Assembly (NCBI GenBank): GCA_028455995.1
Contig: JABELC010000001.1
Location: forward strand, 4,328,501-4,392,500
Direction: 5' to 3'
Source: Scleromitrula shiraiana
Lineage: Eukaryota > Ascomycota > Leotiomycetes > Helotiales > Sclerotiniaceae
DNA length: 64,000 nt
Shown here: in pieces, positions 1 to 12,078 of the stretch
How the letters are laid out: each line of letters starts with the position of its first letter
Position numbering within the stretch: position 1 is the stretch's first letter
The notes under the pieces: generated by a model
What the model saw: the letters and a program-made list of their open reading frames with translations, nothing else
Databases searched by the model: none
What the model was told of the DNA's origin: nothing
Translations under genes and position numbers: made by a program

Positions 1-1
1 G

Positions 2-1623
2 CCAGAACTATGGATGATGCTTCAAACTGAATTATCTCGAGATGACCGTGCCCGAGAATTAAAGAAATATCTTGCACAAAACTGGAGATTTAACCTTACC
101 ATGATGGATTTTGACCGGTACATATATCTGGTAAGCAGAAATCGTGAACACGAGTTTGATTTTGGCAATGATCCTTTCGAAGCTATTTATCACTTCAAGC
201 CTTTTAGTGTGGACAATTGTAGCCGGCCCAAAAATCCCTCTTGTTTGTTTGATTATGTGGCACCATTTTTCCGCGACGCGGCCAATGCCATTAAATACTT
301 GAAAGATAGAGTTAAGGTTGAAGTTATACATGGAGATGTTATCGAAATTGCTGAATGTCTTCAATTCGAAGCCCTTTCAACGAAAGATGGAACGAACAAA
401 GCCGAAACTCCTCGCCTGAAGGAGTTCCCTAAGCAATTTGATAGAACCCATTTGAGCAATATACCGTGAGTCAAATTTGAAAATAATCGAGTTCTATCAT
501 TTACTAAAAACTCAGGGACTATATCGGAGGCCACTTGTCGACATTCCTATACATAATGCCTATTCTGAGCAGGGAGAGAACCAGCTTTCTGCAATCTAAT
601 TGCTTGCGTAATTCGCCAATTTGGGATAACATTGAATCATTCTTGACGGATTACCAGTGCATCACAGATAAGAAAATGCTGTTTCAACTCACTGGCGTTG
701 GCATATTGCGTGGCGAAAATCCAAAATTTATGTTTCCAATCAGTGGATATCAGTGGTATACATGGTTCGCGTCATCTTTGGACTTTTCAATGTTAATCTC
801 TCGCCAAGAGTTTCAGAAATGGCTCTATTCACTTTTCTTTCGTATTACTCTGCCATTTAACATCAATATTACCTTTGGAGCTGGAATTATCTACTCCCCT
901 CTCAACCTTACAACCATATTCCGTCTGATTGCTCAATTACGTTGCTTTGGCTACCCTTCTCATTGCATGTCAGATGCTCTGCTTAAAATCATTGAGAACA
1001 AAGTCGTTACTAGCTGTCGCCCACCACGAATGACTCCGACAACTGTCAAGGCCTTGAAGTTGACGCACAAAGAAAGAAAGATTTGCACTACTCCTTTCTC
1101 CAATGAGGTAGCGACACTTACTCAAATGTTTCATCCCCTTCTGCCTTTCGTCCTTACTTCGCCATCAATTCCAACCCAAAATGATATCTACAGATACACG
1201 TTCTCCCTCCCAGATGTCAAGACGTACCAAGACGAGCCATCGAACTTAGTACTCATCTTCTGGAATGACGATATCTTGATAGATCTATATGATTTGGGAC
1301 TCGAGGCTATTGTGCAAAACTCGCGTCAACTCCTTGATCCTACTTGGGGCGAAGTAGATATCAAATTTGAAGATACGAAGCTTGAAGTTCTGAGAGAAAA
1401 TGGAATCATTGTATGGAGCACCCTTGATTGGGATATCTGCAAACAGGAAGTAAGTGTGTGGATGCCTAGCACTTTGGTGGATCGATTGAAGAGCGAAAAG
1501 TGGCTTTATGGTTTATCTAGGACTGATACATGGGAGAGGTGTTGGAAGTTACCAGAGGTTTTGGATACTGTTAAAAGGGGTGATTGTTGGGCGTCGTTTT
1601 TGGATACAGTTAGACGGCGATGA
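2..1623 (+). CDS. DUF4470/MYND-type fungal protein, 5' partial
   Basis: Two exons, 2..465 and 516..1623, join in phase across a 50-nt intron (GTGAGT donor, CAG acceptor). The frame is open to the left window edge, so the gene probably starts outside; at least 523 residues are visible. The splice restores a motif reading HLSNIPDYIGGHLSTFLY, which I associate with the fungal DUF4470 family, whose members often also carry a MYND zinc finger; no finger lies in the visible part. The C-terminal half is rich in Trp and aromatic residues. Molecular function is unknown, and the family assignment rests on recalled motif similarity. The stop is at 1621-1623. Confidence 0.65.
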
Positions 1624-2544
1624 ATAAAGGCATTTCAAAGCCATAGCGGGAAGTCTTTCGGTAAGCATGCTTGCACATGTGTAATTCCTAGAATATCAAT
1701 TATGAAACGCAATTTTGTTATATCTCATGATATTTTGATAACCGGTATCAAGCATATCAGAACGAGCCATTCCGTTTTGAATCTGGGTTTCAAATGCAAA
1801 CATTCAAATATATTTCAAGCTAACTGAGTGGTATATTTCATCTGAATGTATTTTAGGTATATTTTTGAGTCTAATTTGGAGTATTAAATTGACTTACTCA
1901 ATTGACTTGTAGACGTGGAAAAAGTGAATTGGAAGACATGAATTCGCTTTAAATTCACAACGCTGGTATATCATCTAACTGGATATTCAAAATTTCAAAA
2001 CCTCGATATCTTAATGTAACACCTATGGTGCACTCCTCATATTACCGATGTAAGTCGTTGTATAGCTTGACAAATTGATTAGTCAACACGGAATATTCGC
2101 TGTTAGAAAAGGCCGAAAAGAAAACATATATTAGCATAAAATGAAGCAATTGTTGGTTTACCACCATCTATAACTAGATTGCTTGCTCATCAGCAGCAGC
2201 CGGAGACCGCGAAATCTTTAACTCCGCAGATATGGTGAGAGTAGTGAGCATGTACTTGGATCCACAAAATTTCGGGTTGAGATGTAATATAACTGTTGGA
2301 GTCTATAGGAACAACATCCTTCCAAGATGTAATAGGCGAGTAGCGTTTTCTGAAACTGCAGTTGGGGGTTGAGGACGACGTAAATAGAGACTTCTGATAT
2401 GGTTTCAAATCAAAATTTGTTGCGCAAATCTTTCTTACGTGAAAGAAAGATAATAGATTATGACCCAAATACCTTTGTTTGAGGAAACATTCTCTCCATC
2501 AAACGATACATGTTCAACTTAACTCAAAAGATCTTTCAGCCATC
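1624..2544. other. Intergenic spacer
   Basis: AT-rich DNA between the DUF4470 gene and the next hydrolase. It should hold the 3' end of the former and the promoter of the latter. An upstream in-frame extension of the hydrolase (to about 2479) is possible but less likely than the ATG at 2545. I see no other gene. Confidence 0.5.
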
Positions 2545-3470
2545 ATGTCAGCACCTCTAGTTGTAGAGCCAACCGCGAATTCATCTCACAATGAAGTAAA
2601 CGCACCATATAAAGGAACACATCCTACTATCGTCATTGCTCCCGGGTCTTGGCCATCACTCGAGTCCTTCCAATCACTCATAGAAGAATTCAAAGCAGGA
2701 TCCTACCCAGCAGTTTACAAACTCCCATCCGGTCAAATAGACGAGCTCGATGCGAGTAAACCCAATAATCCTGACTATAAGCACTTGCCAGTGCGCGAGG
2801 AGGTTTTGATACCTCTTGTGAATAAGGGAAAGGACATCGTTCTCCTAATGCATTCCTATTGTGGGATATATGGAGCTTCAGCCGTTGAAGGACTCAGCAA
2901 GACAGAAAGAGAGAAACTGGGTAAAAATGGAGTTGTCATCACACTTATTTTCGTGGCGGCTACTACCGCTCTCAAATGGTTCTCAGCCATGGATGCCATG
3001 GGAATTAATTTTGACACTTTGCCAGATTGGATGCATCATAATGTTTGTTTTACTAAAACCTCCATCAATAATTCGATACATATTCGCTAATTCGATATAT
3101 CTGAGAATAGAAATCCACCAATATGATTCATATGAAGAAAGCACGAGTGATTCTCTTCCATGATATGTCAGACGAAGCAGCAGAAACGCTCGTTCCCAAG
3201 GTTCCGGGACAAACTTACTCCTCTTTTGTGTCACCGGTGCCGTACGATCCATATAATGATCCGAATTTCAAGAATAGATTCGGTTACATCTTCACGGATG
3301 CCGATCAGATTCTTCCATTTGAGATACAAAAGATGCATGCAACGCAGACTGGTGCTACCGAGCTGGTTACTTTGAAAGGTTTTTCTCATACCCCTCATAT
3401 CCAGAGACTTGGCGAATTGACTGATGCTGCTCTTGATCTCGTCAAGAAAATTGAACGAAATGTTAAATAG
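2545..3470 (+). CDS. Alpha/beta hydrolase fold protein
   Basis: Two exons, 2545..3042 and 3111..3470, encode about 285 residues; the 68-nt intron has a GTTTGT donor, a CTAAT branch-like site and a TAG acceptor, and both exons meet in phase 0. It looks like a small single-domain alpha/beta hydrolase. An N-terminal oxyanion-type PGSWP segment lies near residue 34, and the nucleophile elbow reads LMHSYCG with Ser104. The second exon carries GFSHTPHI, the expected position of the catalytic His. The usual elbow is HSYGG, so one Gly is replaced by Cys here. ATG 2545 was preferred over a start at 2479 because the family N-terminus is short. Substrate is unknown. Confidence 0.7.
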
Positions 3471-3801
3471 GGTTGAGTTTCTGCATTCATTTAGAATTTT
3501 TTGAGTCACTAGACCGTATCTGTGCTATGGAGGCAGTACTTTCCGGAGACCAACAGTTGGCTGCGGACCAAGAGTGCATTCGAAATTGAATACCAGTGGC
3601 TATGAACCTCTGTTCAACGACTCAGCTTAGATATATAGTAACGATAGCAAGATTGTCAATAAAGCTGGTCCTAAATAAAGCTAATACTTCAGATTGTAGA
3701 TGGCTCATGCAGTAGATCAACTCAAAACCCCACTCAGGGAAGATGATTTTGTGGAGTAGACATGTAAACACTAAGACGTCTTTGTTTAACTCGGCGGTGA
3801 T
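3471..3801. other. Intergenic spacer
   Basis: Short non-coding stretch between the intact hydrolase and the broken hydrolase. No feature is supported. Confidence 0.4.
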
Positions 3802-4895
3802 ATGAAAAATTGTAAACTCCATGGAGACATCCGAAGGAGGGAACATAAAGGGGCGTATCTCGCTATACAATCAATAAATCAATCTTTTGAGGGCTTCCTC
3901 GGTCTCATCGCTTTCAACAGGGACTCACCAAAATATTTCAAATTCCATATTCTTGAATTTGCATATAAAGTGTTCAACAACCAAGAAATCAAAGCTTTTG
4001 TTCTTGTTACAAAATTTCTTGGTTCCGGGACATATCCTGTTCTAACGATCTTTCATGGTGGCTTTTATTTAAACATCCTCTGCCCATTGACTCGAACGTA
4101 ATTGTAACTAGTATCTCACAGACAACAGGAGCAGCATTATACCCGGAGTGGTTTGTGCAATGGCTTTTGGACTATGCACTGCCCAATTCATCCATAATAA
4201 TAAGTGCCGATTATTGGCCCATTCCAGAATCTAACGGCTTAGACATTCTAGAAGATGTAGCCGACTTTTGGGAATGGGTACGAAACGACCTTCAAGCCCT
4301 TCTCGACCGATCTAAATCAGAGATTAAAGTAGATCTTTCGAAGACAATTGTACATGGGGCGAGCGCGGGAGGAACATTCGCTCTCCTGTCAGGATTTGCT
4401 CCGCCGCCTGGATTCATCAAAGCGATCATTGTAGCTTATCCAGGAATTGGGATTGATAGAGCCGACAACTAACAAATCCTCGGCCGTGCGATGATTTCAC
4501 AGCACGTTCTAGAAAACCACTTGAAATTGATGGAACACGGAAAGATCGTGACATCTGCATATCCACCCGAGCGAATGCAAATAGCTCTTTCAATCTCGCA
4601 ACAGAAACGCAAGGTGGAATTCTATGGTACTGACGAGAAACTCTTCCCTATGAAGGTTTTGGGGAAACTGGATGCAGTGCCTTACATATTTGTTCTGCAT
4701 GGTGAAGATGATAGTGCTGTTCCAATTGCTTATAGTATCAATTTTGCGTTGGCGATAAGGAAAAGATTTGGGGATGATAAGATTGATCGCCGTATACGGC
4801 CAGGAGAACATGGTTTTGATACCACGGCTGATTTAAATGAGTCTTGGTTGAAAGAAGGACTTGATCGTGTAACCGCCTTGTGGTTTCGCGATTGA
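3802..4895 (+). pseudogene. Broken alpha/beta hydrolase (HSL/esterase-like)
   Basis: Three open segments together resemble an alpha/beta-hydrolase-3 type esterase of about 330 residues. The first (3802..4101) ends with an HGGF oxyanion-hole motif. The second (about 4080..4469) carries SADYWPIPE and the elbow GASAGG. The third (4491..4895) carries HGEDDSAVP and PGEHGFD, fitting the acid and His. Segments one and two lie in different frames, so a frameshift falls at about 4060-4120 and no clean intron restores it. Segments two and three share a frame but are split by TAA at 4470-4472. Two independent lesions argue for a pseudogene; a sequencing error is the main alternative. The true 5' end is uncertain. 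Confidence 0.65.
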
Positions 4896-5102
4896 AAATA
4901 AGGCATCATTCATATAGATGATACAAACACAATATTTACAAATTGATGCGCTGGTATAATTTAAACAAATATGAAACCACTGATATCGATCAAGAGTTTG
5001 AGACCCAGGAAGATATATTCCATGTTCTTAATTTCAGCAACTGAGACAAATTCGGTTTCTGTTGAACATATTTTGAATAGCTTTATGATGACACACGGGG
5101 TA

Positions 5103-5930
5103 TTATATCTTACTAGGAACCCATTCAGGTTTCTTCTTTCTTGCAAATGCCTCCAAGCCAATCTTAATATTCTCGCCCTCAAATATCTCTCTATCATATC
5201 TTTGCGATATCAATTGCGTTGCTCTTTCAACACTGCCTGTCTCCCAAGCTTCTCTCAAACCTGCCCTAGTAACAATAACAGCATCTGGACTGAGTGATAC
5301 AATCTTCTGTGCCAAGTCTAAACTCTCCTCTATTACAGTCTCAGGTGTCTTGGCAACACGATTAATAAGATTGTAAGAGAGCGCTTCTTGAGCAGTCAAC
5401 TTGCGATTCGTCAATGTAATCTCAGTTGCGAGTTGAAGACCACAATTTCTTACTACACGAGGAAGCCCACCCGCTGCAGCATAAAGACCAACCGCTGCTT
5501 CTGGAAGCCCAAAAGTCGCATGTGGGGATGCGACAACCATATCACTGTTCAAGCAGATCTCAAAGCCTCCACCCAAAGCGAATCCATTAACAGCGGCAAT
5601 AATTGGCTTCTTTCCAACCCGCCTACTTATTCCACAGAATCCAGACGATGGGTGTTTCCTATTAGCCATCGGAAGTGGGTCGGCCTTAAATTTTGCTTGC
5701 TCAATAAGATCCTGTCCTGCACAAAAGGCCTTCTTTCCAGCACCTGTGATAATAGCCACACGTAGATCGGGAGAATTATCAAACCACGAAAGAATTGCAT
5801 CGGCTTCCCAGTGAGCAGCACTAGGGATTGAATTCATGGCTTGGGGCCGATTGATGGTTATGAGAAGGATGCCCGGATTTGGGTATGTCAGGATGAATGA
5901 GCTGCTTGTTGGCGGATCTGATGAAGGCAT
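5103..5930 (-). CDS. Enoyl-CoA hydratase/isomerase (crotonase) family protein
   Basis: A single-exon gene of 275 residues, the usual crotonase length. The CoA and oxyanion segment AFCAGQDL is at about 68-75. The signature AAVNGFALGGGFE ends in Glu124, and FGLPE gives Glu144. These match the two catalytic Glu positions of classical enoyl-CoA hydratase, so hydration of a 2-enoyl-CoA is likely, though isomerase or other crotonase chemistry is possible. The protein ends in Ser-Lys-Ile, a conservative variant of the SKL peroxisomal signal (PTS1), suggesting peroxisomal beta-oxidation. It is convergent with the upstream hydrolase pseudogene. Confidence 0.85.
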   Translation of the reverse strand: MPSSDPPTSSSFILTYPNPGILLITINRPQAMNSIPSAAHWEADAILSWFDNSPDLRVAIITGAGKKAFCAGQDLIEQAKFKADPLPMANRKHPSSGFCGISRRVGKKPIIAAVNGFALGGGFEICLNSDMVVASPHATFGLPEAAVGLYAAAGGLPRVVRNCGLQLATEITLTNRKLTAQEALSYNLINRVAKTPETVIEESLDLAQKIVSLSPDAVIVTRAGLREAWETGSVERATQLISQRYDREIFEGENIKIGLEAFARKKKPEWVPSKI

Positions 5931-8900
5931 GGTGATGATGAGGTTACACGTTTGTATATTTTGTTATTGATAGGATCTGGATAGAAGAGATTGGTCACGA
6001 AGTTGAGATACGATCAATACGCTTGATGTTAGTGGAGCTTACCCCGCGTAGGACTAGTAGAATCCCCGAACCGAGGTACATTTTCTAAAATTAGCACACT
6101 TATAGCTATGAGCCAAACGACTCCTAATGTTTGTATAGTATCACCAAATCGTTTTTCAAGACTACTTATCCATTATTACATATTTCCTTATAAAAATTTA
6201 TGAATTCAGAAATTCCAACATAGCCTTATGCATTGTTCTACTGCTGGTGTGCTCGTTTACCTGGCTTACTAATCCGTATCTACTAGACTGAACACACACT
6301 CAATTCTACTCTATTTTCCATCCAATAGACAACATGTGAAGACCGTGAGATCCGAGGAGACGAGATATAACTATCCACATACACATGGGACTTACTCCAA
6401 GTTTGCTGTTATATGATCCGCAAGGCTCCAAGTTCCAAAATATACATGCCATATGTCAGTTTATCCCCCAAGTCGTTATTGACAGCTACATGACATGGTA
6501 CTGCTCAGAAGATACTATGTTCATGGAAAACTCGCACTGTTGCATTAAATCTCTCCGCCGGCATTCTTTTTCTATCCCGTCGTAAATCCCGATGCCGTTG
6601 TTCTTGATCAGCAGATTCTTTTCCACAAAAATAAAAATCGCAAGGCGATACCCTCACGTCATGGCAACAAGCTGAATATAGGCATTGATATCGATCGAAA
6701 CTTGGAGTTCCGCGCCATTATAATCAGCTCATCTCTCGGGGGCGAACCACGAGGACAATCATACCACAGCCAATTCGTCTTCTTCGAGCCGGGACCACGA
6801 CGATGGAAATTGGTCTGAGGAATCCCAAGATCTGCATTGGTCAACTGAACTCCAACCGCGGAAGACGCTCCATCCATACGATTCTGATGATAATCATATA
6901 GCGTACGCGTCTTGAAATTTTGCCAATTGCGCGTTCATGGGAAATGTGGCATCGTAGGTAATGGGCTATATTTTATCTGCAATAGAACAGTAGATCTAAT
7001 CAATGGCGCGGTTATTCTAGGATCTTATTTTGCAATCATCCCCGAGTCTATATCCTACCAGTGGTCGCTGACTATACATACAATACATTTCTGAGATAAA
7101 TAAAATTGGTGAAAGAAGTATCCATTCATGATGGGATTTCAGGTATCGGGCTGAACTACAACCGCCAAGATAGAGTCGAAGCAAGTTTAGTTCACTGCAG
7201 CAGGCTTGATGGAGATTGATGTGGTCGCTGCCGACTCGATATCTTGATTAAGTATCATGGCATAAAATTAGGTGAGATCTGTGGACCAGACCTTATGTAT
7301 GTTCAGCCCTTACCGTTCTTTTGGTCTGTTCGTCCCGGCGATGTTCAGGCCTTTCTCCCGTCTCCTGGGAGAAAATTTGTATGATGTACAGTTGCCAACT
7401 AAGCTGTGAATTAAGTATATCATTGCCTGTAAATTGAAGTTCAGTAAGTTTGAGCTGGGGCAACAAAATTGGGCATTTGTAGTCACATGTAAGAAATCAT
7501 GTACTCTAAGCAACACTGCCGAAATTATGATTTCTTTAAGAGCTCATCCGCGCGTCTGCCAAGTATATATCAATACAACTTTATAAAAGCTCCTAAGTTG
7601 CAGTCGGCTAAAGTGCCTAATAAGTCCCCGACCGTTACACAATTCAAAGTCCCGAACGGCTTCGTTAGTTCAAACTTCAGAGATACCGATATATCATGGG
7701 TAGATACATAGAGTATATCTTTTATGACTTACGGTTATTTCATGCAATGCGTTTCTTCATTTTTATGGTCCCACTTGATCGCGCATTTCCCCACGATCAT
7801 GTGTTTGAGCCTCTTATTCAATGTCAGATGCGATTGTGATCACCCCCCGCATTCCGCTTCGCGCAGTAAACCTATCCCTGTCGCGGCAAGCAATAGCTAT
7901 AAAGCCCGCGGGGTAGCTGCTGCTCGTGTAGATCAAAAAGGAAATGGCTTGGGAACGTGACATTCTTAGCTGATCGAATAGTTTCCGATGCGTTTTCCCG
8001 ACGGCTGTTAGGCGTCGAATTGAAAGAGATGGAGAAGCTATTTGATCATCGGCGAGGACAGAGTAATATAAGAAGAGGTCAAAAGTAAGCTTCATAAACG
8101 AAAGGATGCCATGCTTAATACGCCTCCCAGATGATGTGCAGCGCAGGAAATTGCCAATGCTGGATTTTTGGTTATAAGTTTTCGGCCGTTGTGATCTAAC
8201 AGAATTTAAGTGCAGTATTACTCATCGGTGATTATTGGCAGCAACTGCATGCTATTCCATGCTTTTATTTCTTGGCTTACCTATTCCAGGGCCCCGGAAT
8301 GATAAAACAATATTGATTGTTGAAATGAAAAGCATTATGAGGAACTCTAGATGGTAGAACTTTGGGTAGTCCATCGATATCTGGGCCGCATTATGAATAA
8401 ACAAGCAAGCCACACTGCAGACTCGGTGGATTAAAGTTTGGAGACGAAAAATTGGTGTGTAAATTTCTGACACGTGTTAGGTGAATCCAACATGCCAGAT
8501 GCGTTTGTGTTTCCTTTCTTGTGCTGACCCGCTTGAGGGAAGATCCATGTCAAATTCTTGCGGAGGTAAGAGGTAGTCTAAAGTGGTTCTAAATGTATTG
8601 TAACTTGTGTCTTCATGAGGCTGATGTATAGACAATCGCTACATAGACTTTCCGGCAGCCTTTGGACCCCCCTAATTGTGCTATCGAGAATCCTCGTCTC
8701 GCCAATCCAACTTCCCCAAGTTTATTCGACTAACCGAAGGATGACGCTCCTGTAGTCTTACAATATTGTAACCAACCAAGCAGAGCACAGCAATCTTGTG
8801 GTGAAATTTCTGTGGGGGGGCTGGGATATATCAGATGAAAATGAATTTCTATTCAAATTTTACATGCTCTCTACAAGGGATCAAAAGATCACCCGTCTCC

Positions 8901-9605
8901 AGATCTGCATAAATGCATGAATGTCCAATTCAAATATTTGAGTATCGACTTCGGGATCAAACAAACTCATCATTAGCTATTATTGACTCTTGAGCCTTGA
9001 TGCACTCCCAATCCAATACCCTTGAAGATCATCTTCATCCCATGGAAAAAGTGCTTGAACTTCCAGTAAAGAGGAAATCAGCTCACACTCCTCGTGAGAT
9101 TCTGCATACATACATATGCTGTGGTCAGTGTATCACATATTATTTGCCGCCCCACCGTTGCATCGAAGCCGCCAGGAAACTTCCTAGACCTACTAAATCG
9201 CGACAGCTACAAATTCGTCGATGTAGTTGTGAATTATATCAGGGATATCAACGAAGCAGAGAATGGCACATCGTGCCGTCAGCTAAGACTAGGACTATCC
9301 GAGATATTGTCGGCACCTTAATGGACCAGTATTTCACGAACTGAAGATAACCGGAAATGCTGCAGTCATCCCCCGCACCTCCAAATATATTATTGCCGAC
9401 CGAATGTTCAGGGTTGTTTCGGGTTGAAAAATCAGGCGTTCAAGCTTGTACGGTCATATACGTTTTTTTGTCATATTTCATATTTCATATCGAGCTGATT
9501 ACGCTCCTCCGATCGCTGCAAATTGAGCTATTCGTATCTCTTGTTCCAGATATTCTTTCCTTCCAAACGGGTGGATATTGTCCTTCGGACATCGGAAATA
9601 TCCTC
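5931..9605. other. Long intergenic region upstream of the Zn2Cys6 factor
   Basis: About 3.7 kb without a gene I can support. Short open frames exist (for example around 6659-6877, 7814-8095 and 8997-9344), but none shows a known motif or extends by plausible splicing. A GC-rich patch at 7840-7915 contains two GCGGGG-type sites. The 3' part should include the promoter and leader of the transcription factor starting at 9606. Confidence 0.4.
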
Positions 9606-12078
9606 ATGCCTTCATCAATTGGGTCAACACATATGTTCCATACCTGTAAGTATTTCGAAAAAGAAGATTTCCTAGTTAATCTTTGTTTATCTCAATTCTC
9701 TCGTTCGGCTTCTTCCTTTGACATGTTTCTCACATAGAGAGAGTGAAGAAAAAAGTTTGTGCTAATTCATTGTTTTCTTTTTTTATATAGTTCAAGGACT
9801 GGCGCCACCCCGCCAAACGGAACTAGCTCAGGAAACTCCAAAACCATCAACAAATGGAGCATCCAAAAGAATTACAACTCCTCATGCTTGTGCTGAATGT
9901 AAACGACGAAAAATTCGTTGCGATGGAAGACAACCTTGTGGACAATGTGTAGGATGTCGATCTCCAAAACCATGTTTTTATGATAAACATAGACAGAGGG
10001 TCATCCCTTCTCGAAAGTACGATAATTATGTATCTAGAATGCTTCATTAGTTGCTGATGAGACTAGAACACTCGATGCTCTCACCCAATCTCTAGACGAA
10101 TGTCGCACAATCCTCAGAAGACTCTATCCCGACCAAGAAGTACAGCAATTATTACCATTGTCAAGAACTGAACTTGTTACTCTCCTTGACCGAAACACCC
10201 AAAGCGCAGTTTCAAATACATCTCCCACGGGTTCTAATACGTCACCAACCTCTCAAGAATATAGATCACCATTACAATCTGATGAAGACAGAAGTTTAGC
10301 AAATCTAGAGCAGATCCCCAGTCAAGACACAGAATGGGATGAGGAAAAAAGAAATAGAGATCCGATTCCAGCAGAGGCTGATGATGTGAATGCATTGTCT
10401 CTTTCAGTAGATAGACAGTCATCGTACCTTGGTGCTACTTCAATCAAAGCGGCACTGTTGGTCATGCTTAAGGTTGCACCAAGACTTGGATCTCTTCTTG
10501 CACCTTCAAATAATAAGCAAATCCCGGCAACTGGTAATTTTCCAACCCCACGGCCTGGTGGTCCTGTTAGGAATTTGTTTGCTATCTCATGGTCCTCTGA
10601 CGGGCAAAATCTTGTGGACGCATACTTTAATAGGGTACAAATCTTTATACCCATGCTCGATGAGCCGTCATTCAGGGCAGACTTTCTTAGTGGGCGACGA
10701 CAAGATGCCCCATGGCTTGCGCTTTTAAATATGGTGTTTGCGATGGGAAGTATCGTTGCAAATAAGTCGGATGATCACGATCACATAAATTTTTACAATC
10801 GAGCCAAGGATCATTTAGGAATCGACTGCTTTGGTAGCTGGCACCTGGAAACATTACAGGCTTTATCATTGATGGGAGGATACTATTTACACTATATTAA
10901 TCGTCCCAATATGGCGAATGCTATCTCGGGAGCTGCTCTACGTATGGCTTGCGCTATGGGCCTACACCGAGAAAGCATTCATGAAAATACTTTCGAAGCC
11001 AATCTTACCACAGAACAAAGACGAAGAACATGGTGGAGCTTATTTTGTTTAGATACTTGGGCATCTACAACATTAGGTCGACCTTCGATGGGTCGCTGGG
11101 GCCCTGCTGTTACTATAAAGCCTCTTTCAGGAGTTCATAATTCGGTTTGTGTTACTAAGTCCATCTCCATGACACTTTTATCTAACATTTATCCAGAATC
11201 AAAGCATGAATATTGTCCCTCTGATGGAGAATATCAAGTTTTGTAAAATTGCTACACAGGTCCAAGATGTTCTAGCACAAACGCCACTTCTTCGTAGCGA
11301 TGATCTCGCACATCTCGATGGCCAACTCGTCGAATGGTACGAAAACTTGCCATGGATACTACGCTCTACAGAAACCTGCCCTGAGTCAATTTACACTGCC
11401 CGATGCGTTATGAAATGGAGATATCAAAATCTTCGAATTGTTCTCTATCGACCCGTTCTCTTAAATCTCGCCAATCGTGGTAATCAAGGCGTCACAAGCA
11501 AGGACGAACTCTCTGCTGTGCGTATATGTCGTACCATTGCTCGAGAAACTATTGAGGATATATCACGTGAATGGAGAGCAAACCAAATGTTAGGATGGAA
11601 TGGTGTATGGTTTATGTATGAAGCATCTATGATTCCACTTGTGAGTGTATTCTGGGAATCATGGAATACGGCGCAAGTACGCGATTGGCAGATGCAGATT
11701 GAGGCTGTTTTGGAGGCTTTTGAAGGAATGACTGATTGGTCTTTGGCTGCGAAAAGGAGTAAAGAGGTGGTTAGTAAGATGTATGAGGCTAGTAAAAGGC
11801 CGATTACGAGACAGACGAGTCCGGGTTTGGGCCCGGTGACTACAGATGAGATGAATCGCTTTGGGATAATGAACGGGAGGCAGTACATGGACAGTGAGTT
11901 GTCGCAACAAGCAGAGATCATGTCGGAAGAACAATTGATGATGCTTGACAATGGAGAAATTTGGGATCTGCATGGAATGCTTTGGGCTAACTTACCAGAT
12001 GGTTTTGATGGTTTGCCGGCAGAACACAATGACTTCCCCATGGGAAATTTTGATGGCCCTTTTATGATCCATCAGTGA
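9606..12078 (+). CDS. Zn2Cys6 fungal transcription factor with Fungal_trans domain
   Basis: Four exons, 9606..9645, 9791..10016, 10067..11144 and 11197..12078, give 741 residues in frame. The second intron is 50 nt and the third 52 nt. The binuclear zinc cluster is Cys47, Cys50, Cys57, Cys63, Cys66 and Cys75 (C-x2-C-x6-C-x5-C-x2-C-x8-C) within a CAECKRRKIRCDG context. A linker and dimerisation-like segment follows (TLDALTQSLDECRTILRR). The Fungal_trans domain lies in the middle, with the hallmark RRRTWWSLFCLDTWASTTLG. The acidic, Asn/Gly/Met-rich tail may be an activation region. The cluster reminds me of the CLR-2/ClrB/ManR (polysaccharide degradation) group, but that is memory only and untested. 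It acts in the nucleus on CGG-type sites. Confidence 0.85.

Noticed and set aside
2190..2468. 92-codon minus-strand frame upstream of the hydrolase
   Set aside because: Probably chance; it sits in the hydrolase promoter and has no motif.
6659..6877. Minus-strand frame with basic/Trp motifs
   Set aside because: Short, no recognisable family and no plausible splice extension.
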